Made by a program: the position numbers and the translations under genes
NCBI GenBank assembly: GCA_964020085.1
Contig: OZ026598.1
Span: 20,558,129 to 20,622,128 of the forward strand
Source: Micromussa lordhowensis
Taxonomy: Eukaryota; Cnidaria; Anthozoa; Scleractinia; Lobophylliidae
Length of the DNA stretch: 64,000 nt
Direction: 5' to 3'
Notes under the pieces: generated by a model
Databases searched by the model: none
What the model was told of the DNA's origin: nothing
Seen by the model: only the letters and a program-made list of their open reading frames with translations
In this document: one piece after another, positions 22,001 to 30,323 of the stretch
How positions within the stretch are numbered: position 1 is the stretch's first letter
Layout: the number at the start of each line of letters is the position of its first letter

Positions 22001-25000
22001 CAAGAAGCCAACCAGAGGCGACAAAGTAAAGCAGGCAGTATTTTATGACAGAAAGGCTGGTAGTGACAAAAGGCCCCTCAACAACCGGGAACCAGTGTTT
22101 GTCTGGAATGCCTTGAGGGGAATCTGGCAACCAGCAGTTGTGCTGAACAGGCCGCAGCCAACAGAGCGCCCCCGGACCTACACGGTGGACATTCAAGGGA
22201 AAATATACCAGAGAACTAGGGAGCATCTCAGACCAAGAAGCCAGAGTGAAATCACTCCCTCAGCCGGCAATACCTCTCTGCCTGTGGGTGCAGTGGCTTC
22301 AGTGCTTGACCCCAAAGATACACACATAACCAACGACAGTGCAACCAGACCTCCATCGTTGGCAGAGGGTAATGACAACACGCCAACACCTGAACAGTCA
22401 CCTTCAAACCCACCTTGCAGCGAGAACCAGGTCGACCTTCAACCAGCAAGTACGTTCGCAGCTAGTGAAAGGACCTGCTTCCAACCGAAGAGCCAGGTTA
22501 CCAGGACAGGGCGTGTCACCCAGGTCCCAGCCCGGTTCAAAGACTGAATAGAGACAAACAGAGACTTGCAAATGAAACTTTTCTTTGTTGACATTTGGGT
22601 TCATACTACTCCCATGAAACTGTTAGGGTTCCTGTTGTCGTTTGATAGACACTTGTTTGATTCAATTAACAGTGATTATCATATTCTTTCTACCGATTTG
22701 TTTGCATGTAATTAGGCTTCTTTAATCAACAAAAAGAGGGGGATGTCACAGTATGTCTAACGTGACAGACCATATATGGGCATGCGCGCCCTTTTTGCAT
22801 CTTGTAATCATTTTCGCTTGAGTAGAACTCAACACGATTAAATGAAGCTAGCCAAGGAATACATGTTCTAGACTCCATTTCTCGACAATATTCACAGTGA
22901 CTCATCACTACTTTTGGTCCTTAAAAAGTGGAAAATGCCTCTGCAGTATCAATAGCTCAGTCTACAGACGAAGAATAGTCTAAGCTGTCAACCGGGCCTA
23001 AAAATAATTATTGATACATAAGTTTATCCAAAGTAAAAATTTAGAAAGTACATCGTTCATCAGACGAAATTGTATAGCCCAAAATAATGTTATATTATTA
23101 AATAATGTACACGAAATAAAACATAACAGAACCGTGCTCATTAGCTTGAGTGATATATTGCCTACTTCTAGATGACAAGACCGAAGGCCTCGTCAGCTAA
23201 CTTGTTTAGGCAAGGTCACATGTGCTTTTAATTGTGCTATATATATCATGGGTAAATATACATAACTTACGTTATGAAAAATTCCTTCTGAAACCAGGTA
23301 CGCGAACACGCCAATGGCCTCATTACATTTGTTGTTACTGGCATTGTCAAATTGGTTACTCAGGTTTCGTGGGAATGGATCATTAATACCACCAAGAAGA
23401 TGTAGCAGAGAGCTCAAAATAAAATCAGCATTATCTGGGTAAAATAAATTCAAAAATGCATATTCTTGTTTGGGTTGATGAAGGCGCAAACCTGCGGAAA
23501 AAGGTTTGTATCATGTGTAACAAAATAATAAAGATTTTTAATACATAAATTACAGTTTTCAAAAGTCATGACCGTGTAAGCTGTATAACCCAAATACACC
23601 AAATGCAGCATAGCAAATCATAGGCACAGTGAAATGAACAGAACGACGAATTGGTCCGAACGAATGTGTTCACAAAAGATAGAAAACCTTAAAGTGAAAC
23701 ATGGTTCTTAGCTCGAGAGATCGGGAGAATTCGGCTTGGTTTCCTTTGTTCCCTTTTGAAAACCTAAGATGTTTTAAATGCTAATCGGGCTCCCAATCGT
23801 AATTGAACACCTCCTATTTGCAACTTCTTTACACCGTCACTAGAAAGCAATACAGTATTATTAAGCTTGCCTAATTAAGTCACTGCATTGGGAGAACTTA
23901 ACAATAACAATACAATATTTTCCTAAGTACAGATGAGACTGAGCTTAGTTTGTACTTTCAGGACAAAGTCTTCAGAAATATAACTTCCAAGTTAATAATT
24001 GGCCCTCTAAATAACAGCAGTTATAAGTACTTAATGAAAAATAAGCCTGCACTAACAGAAAAAATGGTCAAAAGTATCAACTCCCTCAAAGTTATATAAT
24101 ATTAGGATACCTTGACGATGACAAATAAACCCTAGTAAGTTACAGGGTACTCTTGTGGTGCTCTCCAGATCTTTTGACGGATTTTTACAGAAACGTGGCA
24201 GTTTTGTTTTTTCTTTGTGCATCCCGTCATAAATAGCACACAGAATTTCATGAGGCTGGTTGACACTTTTAGTTTGCCTGTTGTAGTAATCTTGTTTTTC
24301 TGCCCTAGGGATAATAATGGAAACAGATTATAAAACAATAATAAATTATTATTAGAGAAAGAAATCTCTGAAATGTCTCAGCAGAAATTTATCAATGAGC
24401 AAATTTTTTCCAACCATCCATATCAGCTAGTGTCAGAACATATGTGACAAATTAATAGTATTTATTATTGTTATAATTTGAAATTATAGTTTAAGAATTA
24501 ATTTTCTCAATTTTCTCCAGAAAATTGTTGCAGATGAATGTTGTGTTCAAATGTAAATATCTACAAGTTGGACAGAATGTTCTTCTTTATGTAGCCCAAT
24601 TAATTGCCAACATATATACAAATAACCATAGAAGAAACCTTGTTCTGTCATTACACTCACATATACAATTGCTTGTGTTTCGTCCGCTCTTGTTTCAGAG
24701 CCTGTAATGCTGGTAAACATTTCCCTGTTTCAAAACATCTTTTTCGCAGACCTTGACACTGCGGGCACTTTGCAAATATTTGGTTCTGGCAATCAGAATG
24801 TTCAGTGATTACATCCACTGATGTTTAATTGGGGTATAAATGGTAGCCTGACTAGATGCAAGTTAACTTCCACAAATACATCCACAGATCGATGTACTCA
24901 ATTAAATAACAGCATGAAATACCAGGAGCAAAGACATTCACTTGATCATCACATTTCTAAATTTCTTGGAGGCTTAATTCACTTCAAGTTTATGGTCATA

Positions 25001-26430
25001 TAACATCATAATTTAAGTTAGATGAATATTAATTCAAATAACAAGTACAAACAGTTAAGAGGGCAGCTGATACAAGATAATTTTACAAAAGCGAACACAC
25101 CTTTTTGGGAACTTTCACTTTATGGTCCCAGAATTTGTAAAGAGAGGAGTCCTTAATTTTGACATACTCTGGTTTCTCATCAAACACTGATGTTTTTGTA
25201 GGGACATGAAGATGAAAGATGTCTGCATGTGGCATGGGTTCACTATATGAGTCACAATAATGTTTTAGCCATGCTTCTCCTTGAAGAGTGTTTTGAGCTC
25301 GGGTATAGTGACGGTAAACATTCCCATGATTGATAACCTTGGAACCAACCTATAAAGATCATTTGGTGCCAAAAAAAAAGAAAAGGCTGTGTTCATTATC
25401 CACACTTTTGTTACAAAATAGGTATTATTTGATTGGGAACAGATGTAGCAAAAATACCAGAGTAAACTTGTCTGGGTAATTTTTGAGATGTTTTTTTAAA
25501 AAAAAAACCTTTCCAGTTAATTGATCTCCAGAAAATTATTACAAATATACAGAATGTTTTGATAGTTAGATTCCTTTCATTTGGTAATGTTTTCCTGTCA
25601 GTCAATCCCACTGTTTTCATGGATAATTAAGTCTTAATTTGCTATCATTCATATTTTTCTATTTTTCTGTCACTTTTGTCTTGTGACGCTGAGTACTAAT
25701 TAATATTGTAACACTTTTTATTACATGGCAAGGTTGTGTTGAGATAAATCCAAGCATTCAGATTGGTTCTTCCTTGGTCTGGATCTTGCCATAAGGAACA
25801 TTTCTATGGAGGTCATAAGAAGTGCATATTTGTTTCTGTTGTTGGAGCAAAGTAAGAAGTTGCTATAATTGTAGTTAAAAAATCAGACCTACCCGATAAA
25901 AATTATTTATCCTCTCGTAGCGCCTGTCACTCAGATTGAACAAGATACACAGACAGTCTTCACAGACATCTTCTCCCAACAATTTAAATGTTACACACTC
26001 GAGTTGTTCTTCTTGATCAGCCATGTTATTGCCAAATTGATAAATTAGATTGAGTACATACTGATTCTGCTTCTGCACTTTGCTAGAAAAATCACTTAGT
26101 ATCTCTTCTTTTTGCAACCTTAATTATGAAGAAAATAACATAATAACAGGTTATTTTGAGTGAAAAAAGTATTTACATATTATTTGGAGGTCAGGCCAAT
26201 AACTAAATTAATCAACTATTACAGCTCACTTTTTGAACTTTCCCAAACAACAAGCGTCACCTTCTTCCCTTGTATGTCGCCTTTTGTACGATCGCTCTAA
26301 AGTAAAAAATTGCATGAATTTTGCATGAATCAATGTGTCCAGACATACCTGGAGGCAAACGTTTTTAAAACGATTGGAAAACATTCATCTTCTACTTACT
26401 GTGATAATACACTGCAGTGGGTGCCTCCAT
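10082..26430 (-). CDS. Multi-exon gene with DUF7869-like region
   Basis: The proposed start is the ATG at 26430-26428. Exons, on the minus strand: 26430-26400, 26296-26230, 26118-25893, 25349-25101, 24817-24661, 24304-24111, 23491-23271, 13794-13745, 13186 to about 13145, 12366-12234, 11792-11680, one near 11070-11000, 10899 to about 10760, and 10204-10082. Most junctions keep phase (checked by hand). The joins 25101/24817 and 11680/11070 are unresolved. The exon at 24.8-24.7 kb has a CPQCQGL zinc-ribbon-like motif. The exons at 24.3, 23.4 and 13.8 kb carry DGMHKEKTKLPRF, NLSNQFDNASNNKCNE and NHTHEDVDR, in the order I associate with DUF7869 proteins of cnidarians. Function is unknown and it may be transposon-derived. 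Two donors read AG|GCAAGT (GC-AG introns). A gypsy element sits in the 23271-13794 intron. The 3' end may lie further left. Confidence 0.6.
10368..10562. mobile_element. TIR MITE (GGTACGAC...GCATGCGACAAGC)
   Basis: Inverted arms of about 40 bp share TGATTTGAACGGTAC/GGATTTACACGGTAC and CGCATGCGACAAGC. The element lies in an intron of the surrounding minus-strand gene. No target duplication was resolved. Confidence 0.6.
12472..12623. mobile_element. Foldback MITE
   Basis: The arms AATGGACAATGTCTAGCGTG and GCGTCCATCCAAT recur inverted at the other end, followed by GTTGGGAG/CTCCCAAC further in. The structure is nearly palindromic over about 150 bp. Confidence 0.7.
12697..12715. repeat. (GCACGT)n palindromic run
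   Basis: GCACGTGCACGTGCACGTG is a short self-complementary run of overlapping E-box/G-box (CACGTG) sites. Confidence 0.6.
13944..14088 (+). repeat. 5' LTR of gypsy element
   Basis: Starts TGTCACAGTATGTCCAACG and ends TTTCTCGACA. It has one extra G and a few substitutions relative to the 3' copy. Confidence 0.93.
14089..14106 (+). promoter_or_regulatory. Primer-binding site of gypsy element
   Basis: TGGTGTCAGAAGCGGGAT lies immediately after the LTR, starting TGG as expected for the complement of a tRNA 3' CCA. The matching tRNA was not identified. Confidence 0.65.
14227..15060 (+). pseudogene. Gypsy gag with zinc knuckles (frameshift and stop)
   Basis: The ATG at 14227 opens MADRFKPPSMDWTTPG and a capsid-like helical region. 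The frame breaks near 14565, where one base is missing: the +1 frame continues with AEARLLVEDGGYDP. It then meets a TGA at 14803-14805. The continuing frame carries two CCHC-type knuckles (CFRCGNAHDRSASC, then CKHCGKNGHYARVC) at about 14937-15030. The protein would package the element's RNA in cytoplasmic particles. The two lesions mean this copy cannot make intact Gag. The frame then runs straight into the protease region. Confidence 0.85.
15061..15547 (+). pseudogene. Gypsy retropepsin (protease) region, interrupted
   Basis: The same frame as the zinc knuckles continues and shows the aspartic protease active site VDTGAD (about 15334-15351) followed by an ILPCSNVLRGYGG flap-like stretch. It stops at 15548 because the Tc1/Rep element is inserted. 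The downstream frame resumes at 19551 with GCQQSQDLGII after one copy of the TG duplication is discounted. The protein would process the Gag-Pol polyprotein. Confidence 0.82.
15548..15823 (+). repeat. Left 276-bp terminal direct repeat of the Tc1/Rep element
   Basis: Same length as and about 98% identical to 19275-19550. I found four substitutions by eye. It starts CAATCGGCGACATAATTAG and ends inverted (GTCACTGATTG), so each repeat has the shape of a solo TIR element. It contains a G-rich block (GGGGGTGAGGGGGG). Confidence 0.92.
15824..16024 (+). promoter_or_regulatory. Presumed promoter region of the transposase
   Basis: The 200-bp interior between the left direct repeat and the transposase ATG. 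No clear TATA box or intron was seen. The promoter role is inferred from position only. Confidence 0.35.
16025..17119 (+). CDS. Tc1/mariner-type transposase (DD34E), intact
   Basis: This is an uninterrupted 364-residue ORF, a normal length for the IS630/Tc1/mariner superfamily. Residues 15-120 form a paired helix-turn-helix region (CGVSRSTVYRIL; then the GRPRK linker at 63-67; then CRTVQRFLRSHGY). The catalytic triad is visible: D164 (FYVDGV), D262 (FVQDGDPSQNS) and E297 (SPDLNPIENIF), with exactly 34 residues between D262 and E297. The C-terminus has the usual RIDAIIGNKG block. The family cuts transposon ends in the nucleus and joins them to target DNA, nearly always at TA; the duplication here appears to be TG. 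There are no stops, so the gene may be functional. It converges on the Rep gene, with 346 bp between their stops. Confidence 0.93.
   Translation: MVFQGKIPDETRAFVRIAKKYRGMRQSEIMERCGVSRSTVYRILKGVNTMQRSCARHKRKLAGRPRKLSGRQERLLLTQISTLREEDGNFTVKRLMERAGLNMREVSCRTVQRFLRSHGYRYLNSRKKGVLLNTDFKRRVQFAKAMRKDYNSSVWTEKIAFYVDGVSFIHKYNPYVQARAPKGKIWRRPQEGLARGCTAKGVHCGSGGRLVKFFVAISYGKGVILCEQYNSLNGRYFKTLIEREFQRMFRESQKASKLFVQDGDPSQNSALAHAALKRVGAKLLAIPPRSPDLNPIENIFNIVKRILEADAIKKNISYETYEQFSERIVETFKKLDHTLIDRTIASMNKRIDAIIGNKGSRTKY
17120..17378. other. 3' flank of the transposase gene
   Basis: AT-rich non-coding interior between the transposase stop and the iteron repeat. No canonical AATAAA was seen next to the stop. 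Confidence 0.5.
17379..17483. repeat. Iteron-type inverted repeat, candidate replication origin
   Basis: The left arm (17379-17409) has three tandem copies of GATTAACCAC. The right arm (17453-17483) has three copies of GGTTAATCGT. The arms are perfect inverse complements over 31 bp, around a 43-bp AT-rich loop. Tandem 10-bp iterons are the usual binding sites for HUH Rep proteins, and a hairpin is the usual nicking site. No classic geminivirus/circovirus nonanucleotide is present in the loop. The right arm overlaps the last codons of rep. The origin function is an inference. Confidence 0.6.
17466..18971 (-). CDS. HUH endonuclease / SF3 helicase Rep-like protein, intact
   Basis: This is a 501-residue ORF with the architecture of rolling-circle replication initiators. 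The HUH domain shows motif 1 (VYLITYSCAD, 37-46), motif 2 with the metal-binding pair H87-Y-H89, and motif 3 Y130-VT-K133, a single catalytic tyrosine as in CRESS-DNA Reps. A basic linker with a likely nuclear signal (EKRKKKR, 201-207) follows. The SF3 helicase shows Walker A GVANCGKT (339-346), Walker B ILFLND (377-382) and motif C FATGKN (426-431), plus a later VRW arginine candidate. It is longer than circovirus Reps (about 300 residues). The ATG is the first in the frame. The protein would nick a DNA origin and unwind it. Its partner transposase is convergent. No stops are present. It may descend from an endogenised virus or plasmid Rep. Confidence 0.88.
   Translation of the reverse strand: MDLLKAYDSDGFCSKESENDILESQEEELDSRTVRQVYLITYSCADQGRFPTRESFVQAVLFSFNCTPAKVVQWCCCPERHAVTGIHYHIAIKLNKNQRWLQSKRSLLENFGISVHFSAIHANYYSAWQYVTKEDSGSIQSFCHPDLTNDHPPRTTLASATNHSRRRKKRSLALNEEDTLCDNDEADLESVDKNERFQNSEKRKKKRMSSYELSEIVVAKRIKTRTELLALAREQKLEGKTDIAEFIINRGSKVVAEILESAWEMEDAQKTLERQRKSRLQLLQEARLGECVENCNGDWLVCAREVLERNGVEESYFAEQVYELLDKGRGKYRNIMIVGVANCGKTFLLDPLNVIYETFSNPASTSFAWVGAEKAEILFLNDFRWTPSVIQWHDFLLLLEGQLVHLPAPKSHYAKDIAFTVDTPIFATGKNPIVFVKNGALDEKETEMMNVRWKIFRFHAQIPQEKQKQLLPCGKCFATLILGQRGTSICKSGQFTTINHD
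18972..19274 (-). promoter_or_regulatory. Presumed upstream region of rep
   Basis: The 303-bp interior between the rep start and the right direct repeat is AT-rich and has no ORF. It ends CAGA next to CAATTGGCGAC. The promoter role is inferred from position. Confidence 0.35.
19275..19550 (+). repeat. Right 276-bp terminal direct repeat of the Tc1/Rep element
   Basis: Second copy of the terminal repeat, starting CAATTGGCGAC and ending GTCGCTGATTG. It has the same length and orientation as the left copy. Confidence 0.92.
19551..21034 (+). pseudogene. Gypsy reverse transcriptase and RNase H
   Basis: The frame resumes right after the nested element (GCQQSQDLGII). RT blocks appear in order: RLCLDPKDLNKNIRRE, then VVDTKKGYW, TPFGRYRFKRLPFG, and the catalytic GIADDIVV (about 20225-20248). 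RNase H follows with LQCDASQTGIGAW and IERECLAVTYGLEKF. A TGA at 21032-21034 ends the frame. The same frame then continues into integrase, so this is a nonsense lesion. The enzyme would convert the element's RNA to double-stranded DNA in virus-like particles. The order and the ADD motif fit Ty3/gypsy, perhaps the Mag/SURL side given the short LTRs, though clade is not proven. Confidence 0.88.
21035..22547 (+). pseudogene. Gypsy integrase (frameshifted C-terminus)
   Basis: An HHCC zinc-binding motif (HLGHQG..., then CDLCNKH) precedes the catalytic core: D in GTDIFEF, D in IIADFGSQYIS, and E in NSLAERAVGTC. The frame breaks near 22000-22050 and the C-terminal domain continues in another frame (PVFVWNALRGIWQPAVV, then YQRTREHLRPRS) to the stop at 22547. 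No chromodomain is visible. The enzyme would insert the cDNA into host DNA. With the upstream TGA and this frameshift it is not functional here. Confidence 0.85.
22731..22743 (+). promoter_or_regulatory. Polypurine tract of gypsy element
   Basis: AAAAAGAGGGGGA lies directly before the 3' LTR, where plus-strand DNA synthesis is primed in LTR elements. Confidence 0.75.
22744..22887 (+). repeat. 3' LTR of gypsy element
   Basis: Starts TGTCACAGTATGTCTAACG, ends TTTCTCGACA, and is followed by the ATATT target duplication. Confidence 0.93.
23646..23738 (+). repeat. Direct repeat copy 1 (upstream partner at 26538)
   Basis: A stretch containing GAACGAATGTGTTCACA and GTTCTTAGCTCGAG is about 90% identical to 26538-26632, in the same orientation. 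This is either a dispersed repeat or a local duplication. Confidence 0.7.
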
Positions 26431-26770
26431 GTTATGTGAAGTATCCGGAACGAAGCGATAAGCTGTAAGGCAAAGTTATGACAAATTTGAGCTACCTTCT
26501 CACGCCAGAGAAAACACGCCATAAATATTCGCCCTTATACGAATTGCTCCGAACGAATGTGTTCACATAAGATAGAAAACCTAAAGTGAAACATAGTTCT
26601 TAGCTCGAGGGATCGGGAGGAATTCGGCTAACACAAAATGTTCGTCTGACGTTGCTCTTTCAACACGTAATGTTATCGTCAGCAGGGAGTAAATTATTTT
26701 TTCCAGGCTGTAGGACTTTTGCTCCCACTGGGGTAAACTGTTCATTTTGGTTTCGTTTTCGGGTAATATC
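26431..26770. promoter_or_regulatory. Bidirectional promoter spacer
   Basis: 340 bp separate the minus-strand ATG at 26430 from the plus-strand ATG at 26771. The genes diverge head to head, so both promoters must lie in or next to this spacer. It also holds the second copy of the repeat at 26538-26632. No TATA box is obvious. Confidence 0.5.
26538..26632 (+). repeat. Direct repeat copy 2
   Basis: Matches 23646-23738 with a handful of mismatches and lies in the bidirectional spacer. Confidence 0.7.
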
Positions 26771-28273
26771 ATGGCCGGAGCGACGGTAAGGCGAAATGTT
26801 TTGAAGCCCTTGTTTACATGATTACACATGCCTAAAGTAACAATCTGTACACTAATAGGTCAGGTGTCACACGAACATTTTCGTTTAATTTGCGAAAGAT
26901 CAAAACTTATTTCAACTGCATTTCAGGATCCCCCTTCGAGTATGTGGTACCTATGCAGGCAGAACAGCAAGATTTATGTTTTCACAGAAGGACGACTACT
27001 AAAGATCCGCCCAAATTCGACAACCCGTAAAGAAACTCTCTCAAGTCAAGGTGAACATCACGTCCTTAGTAAACACTGAAGGGCACCGACATCAATACCT
27101 TTAAAATTTTCACACACTTGATCCATTTTCACCTCTGTTAGACTCCCGATAGCTTTCCTAGAAAAGAATTGAAGAAGTGTTATGGAAACAGAACAACCAG
27201 GGACGACGACATCATCTTAATATTCGAGGAAGGTTGTGTCATCATCCTTGACCACGGCCAGTACGATCAAAGCAACAGAGGGGTACACAAATTAGCTGGA
27301 GCTAGCATAGAGAGACTTCTTCATTCCTTCGAAAATCTTACTGAGGAAAATGGAAGCACAGGTACAACTTCCTGTTTGTTAAAACACCTTCTCAGTCTTT
27401 ACTACAGTGCATGAGTTAAACAAAATATGCCAAACTACATGCAAATTTTCTGACGATACAATGCAATCAAATGCACAGAGGCGAGCGTCCTCGAAATTGA
27501 AGTTATAATTTACTGGGTGCTGACACAGAAAATCAGATGTCAACAATGTGCAATAATTTTTATTTTTTACGGGCTTAACTTTGTAGAAAAGAGAAAAAGA
27601 CCTGAAAGTCCACCACCTCCGACCATCAAACATCAAAAATGGGATATTAAAACAAGTGCATACCAGCAGAAAATGTCGGCCAGCGTATCTGGGAAACGTG
27701 TAACACACCGGACAAAGGGTAGGCAACATTTTAATAGAAGTGTGTCCTTGTTATGTTATGAGAATATGAGCCCTTAAGCTTTAATATTGTAGAATGTTTG
27801 ACCCATGTGAGTCGATCACTAATGAAAAAGGAAAACAATAAATGTTACCTTTCACTGCTTATGCTCCCCACGGTCCATCAGCAGGAATCTACCAAAGTCC
27901 CATAGTGCTTTACCCTGCGAGCAGAGTCTCCTTCGATCTTCCTGGGCAAATCGGGAAGAGGAAGGAGACTCCACGAGCGGCTTCGAGATTTCCCATTGAG
28001 CATGCTCCAACGTAAATGTAACCGAGGCTCAATCTCGTTCCCAGAGCCCACGTGCCTTTTGGTCAGCACCAAGACACGGAGCTCTGGAATAATCAATTTC
28101 CAGAGACCAAGATTTTAGGACTTCCGGTTTCACAGCGCATGCGTGGCTTGGTTTATTTGGAGTCCAGAGGTGAAGTCGATGTGAATACGTTCCACAAAGA
28201 CATTCAATATGCACTGGAAAGACTAGGAAAGTCGAAATTTGGCTTTGAAAGAACGGCAGTTATCAAATTTTAA
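26771..28273 (+). CDS. Five-exon unknown gene (227 residues)
   Basis: Exons 26771-26785, 26864-27050, 27167-27361, 27587-27718 and 28119-28273 join in phase at every junction, with GT-AG introns and no stop until TAA at 28271-28273. The protein starts MAGATVSHEHFRLICERSK. It has a basic proline-rich stretch (EKRKRPESPPPPTIKHQK) that could be a nuclear signal, and ends FGFERTAVIKF. I do not recognise the family. The first exon codes only five residues. It shares a 340-bp bidirectional spacer with the minus-strand gene. The last exon lies inside a small TIR element, so the C-terminus may be transposon-supplied or captured. Exons at 54985-55563, beyond a 25.5-kb insertion, are also phase-compatible with exon 4. 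Confidence 0.65.
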
Positions 28274-28375
28274 AAGCAAAAGAAACGAGGGCTCTGGGAA
28301 CGAGCTTGTTGATTATTCCAGAGCTCCATGTCTTGGTGCTGACCAAAAGGCACGTGGGCTCTGGGAACGAGATTG
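28030..28375. mobile_element. Small MULE-like TIR element carrying a coding exon
   Basis: The arms 28030-28096 and 28308-28375 are 67-68-bp inverted repeats with one mismatch found, starting CAATCTCGTTCCCAGAGCC. The flanking 9-mers ACCGAGGCT and ACTGAGCCT agree at 7 of 9 bases, fitting an aged 9-bp target duplication. The end sequence resembles that of the element at 2799-3812. The interior includes the acceptor and terminal coding exon (28119-28273) of the upstream gene, a Pack-MULE-like arrangement. Confidence 0.72.
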
Positions 28376-28651
28376 ACTGAGCCTCAATCAACCTCCTTGT
28401 CAGAGTATGTCTGCACTGAGAGTACTGCCATGTACTGATTTCATCGATCAGCATCCGAGCGTGGAAATCTTTAAAAATTATTTCGACCCTGTCCGATATC
28501 TCCAGCTATCCAAAAACTCCAGTTACAGCAGTTACCACACGCGACATTCAGCGTAAAAACGTCCTGACAAAAGTTTAGTTTTGGTGGACATGTATCATCT
28601 CGGCCTCCTTGCCGATGTACCCGAAAAACATCTGAAACCTTGCAGCGGTCC

Positions 28652-28734
28652 CAGGGGCGGGGGAGAACACTCTGCGATGCCTGGCACTTTTCGTGTATCT
28701 AGATCATCCAACGAAAAATGACGTCACATCCGGT
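28652..28734 (+). repeat. Left TIR of the 25.5-kb element
   Basis: 83 bp, inverse of 54090-54161 with a roughly 11-bp length difference in the middle. It includes the CRE-like palindrome TGACGTCA. Confidence 0.8.
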
Positions 28735-28779
28735 AAAAAGTTGCCGCGCGCGGGAAAAAAAAAATTGAATGCGGCATTT

Positions 28780-29404
28780 GTGTTCTCTCGGTAAGTAAAA
28801 TGGCGATATTTTGAAATCGGCTTTAAATTTTAACGTTGTATTAGGACAAACGTGAGAGAAAGGAGTCTTCTATTCAGTCGTTTTATTGGTTGAAGGAATA
28901 TCCTTACTAGTAATTCATAAGTGAGATGTTTTGTGCGTATGTTTTTTCTTAAAAATCTGCACTTTTCTGTCATTGCATCATACAGCAGACGTTTGTTTTC
29001 GTTGAAAACATGAGTTCAAGGTGAGTAACACTTATTTGAAATAGCCTATTCTGTTAGGCAGATGTTTTTTTATAAGGAAGTTTCGATGGGAGCGTTCTGC
29101 ATGAGTGGGAACCCCATTACCAGAAAGCCATTATTCGAACGGTAGCTGCGAATGTCAAAACTGTTTTAACTCTTCTGCTTGGAGGCGTTGTGCACTGACA
29201 TACCCAAACTAAGCGCCTACTCTGCTTTCTCACTAATTCACACTTACACGGTACAGCAAACCATATTTTATGTCTTTTGAGCCTGCATTAAATTTGTTGC
29301 TTACGTTGCGATCGCTTATAAACTGACTAAACCGTCTTCTTTTTTCTCGACTACAGGTCAAAGTGGACCGATGGAGCTCCCTTGCACTATGAAACCATCT
29401 TTTG
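28780..29404 (+). other. Possible short 5' transcript at the left end of the 25.5-kb element
   Basis: Signals in order are a donor (CTCTCG then GTAAGT, 28791), an acceptor (ATACAG at about 28985), an ATG at 29010 (MSSR), a donor GTGAGT, an acceptor (CTACAG, 29355) and SKWTDGAPLHYETIFC ending in a stop at about 29407. The reading is phase-consistent but only about 20 residues long. It could be a 5' leader feeding the element's genes, or chance. Confidence 0.3.
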
Positions 29405-29690
29405 TTAAAATTCCATGAAAACGTCATGAAAAACTGGTTAAGTTGACTTTCAGTGCCATGAATATCGCGTTTCAGAAATTCATGGTGCAGACCCGCTTTT
29501 TGGTCTACACCATGAAAATAACATAAAAGATTTTCACCACCATTAAAAGGTGCTGAAATCCAATAGAAATTTAATTTCATGGCAATTTCACATCCCATGA
29601 AAATAATCTCTTCAGCACCATGCACCATGAAAGACCAGTGATTTTAATTTTCTGAAATTTCATGTTTTTTTAAATACTTACAGGATTTTC
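29390..29690. repeat. CCATGAAA/TTTCATGG motif cluster 1
   Basis: About ten copies of CATGAAA or its complement, in mixed orientation, within 300 bp. The same motif style recurs at 43040-43600, in the same 25.5-kb element. Confidence 0.6.
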
Positions 29691-29832
29691 ATGACCCTGA
29701 ATAGGTTCTTAATAGCAACATACGTCTTATTCCTGCATTTACGCATATAAAGGATACCTAAGCCATTAAGATGGTTTTATCGTTTTTGTTGGATGCACTT
29801 GTAAGAAATAGATTTAAGGGAGATAGTTTTTT

Positions 29833-29932
29833 TTAACCCTTTCCTGCCCAAGGGCCCTCCCTTTGACGAGTTAAAAGTGTAGCGTTAGGCCGCGTAAAAT
29901 CGATAAGTCACTCTTGGGCAGGAAAGGGTTAA
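29833..29932. mobile_element. Foldback MITE (TTAACCCTTTCCTGCCCAAG)
   Basis: The arms TTAACCCTTTCCTGCCCAAG are exact inverse copies around a short centre. The end sequence relates it to the MITE at 34727. Confidence 0.75.
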
Positions 29933-30323
29933 AGTTTGATGTTTCTATGAGCAAATAGTCATTAGAATAATTTTCAGTTTCAAGAGCAGCATGTGTAATC
30001 TTGTCTATCAGTGCAAAACAATACAACCATTCAGATTCACAGATTTGCCACATTTAATTGCACTGTAATAGATTTCTTTCTAGAATAATTATAAGGATGC
30101 ACCCAAAAGTTCTCAGGCTTAATATGCTTTGGATTTGAATGGAAGGAGGATTAAAAATGTTAACTTTCCGATTTTTGATCTTGGTCATTGTACCATTTGT
30201 GGTGGGATTTCTGCCTATTAAGTTCCTGTTCTATAAATGATTACGTCTATAAGTAAAACCAAGAAGAGCGAGAGCATTGTAACATATTTACAAACCAAAC
30301 GATAGTTAATTTACAAACATCAA

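Larger units (their letters stand above)
13944..22887 (+). mobile_element. Ty3/gypsy LTR retrotransposon, nested and inactivated
   Basis: Two near-identical 144-145-bp LTRs (13944-14088 and 22744-22887) are flanked by the 5-bp duplication ATATT (13939-13943, 22888-22892). A primer-binding site follows the 5' LTR and a purine tract precedes the 3' LTR. Gag, protease, RT, RNase H and integrase follow in gypsy order. Removing the 4,003-bp nested element leaves about 4.94 kb. The LTRs differ at only a handful of positions, so the insertion is fairly recent. Several stops and frameshifts in gag and pol make it non-functional. It lies in an intron of the minus-strand DUF7869-like gene, in opposite orientation. 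Confidence 0.93.
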
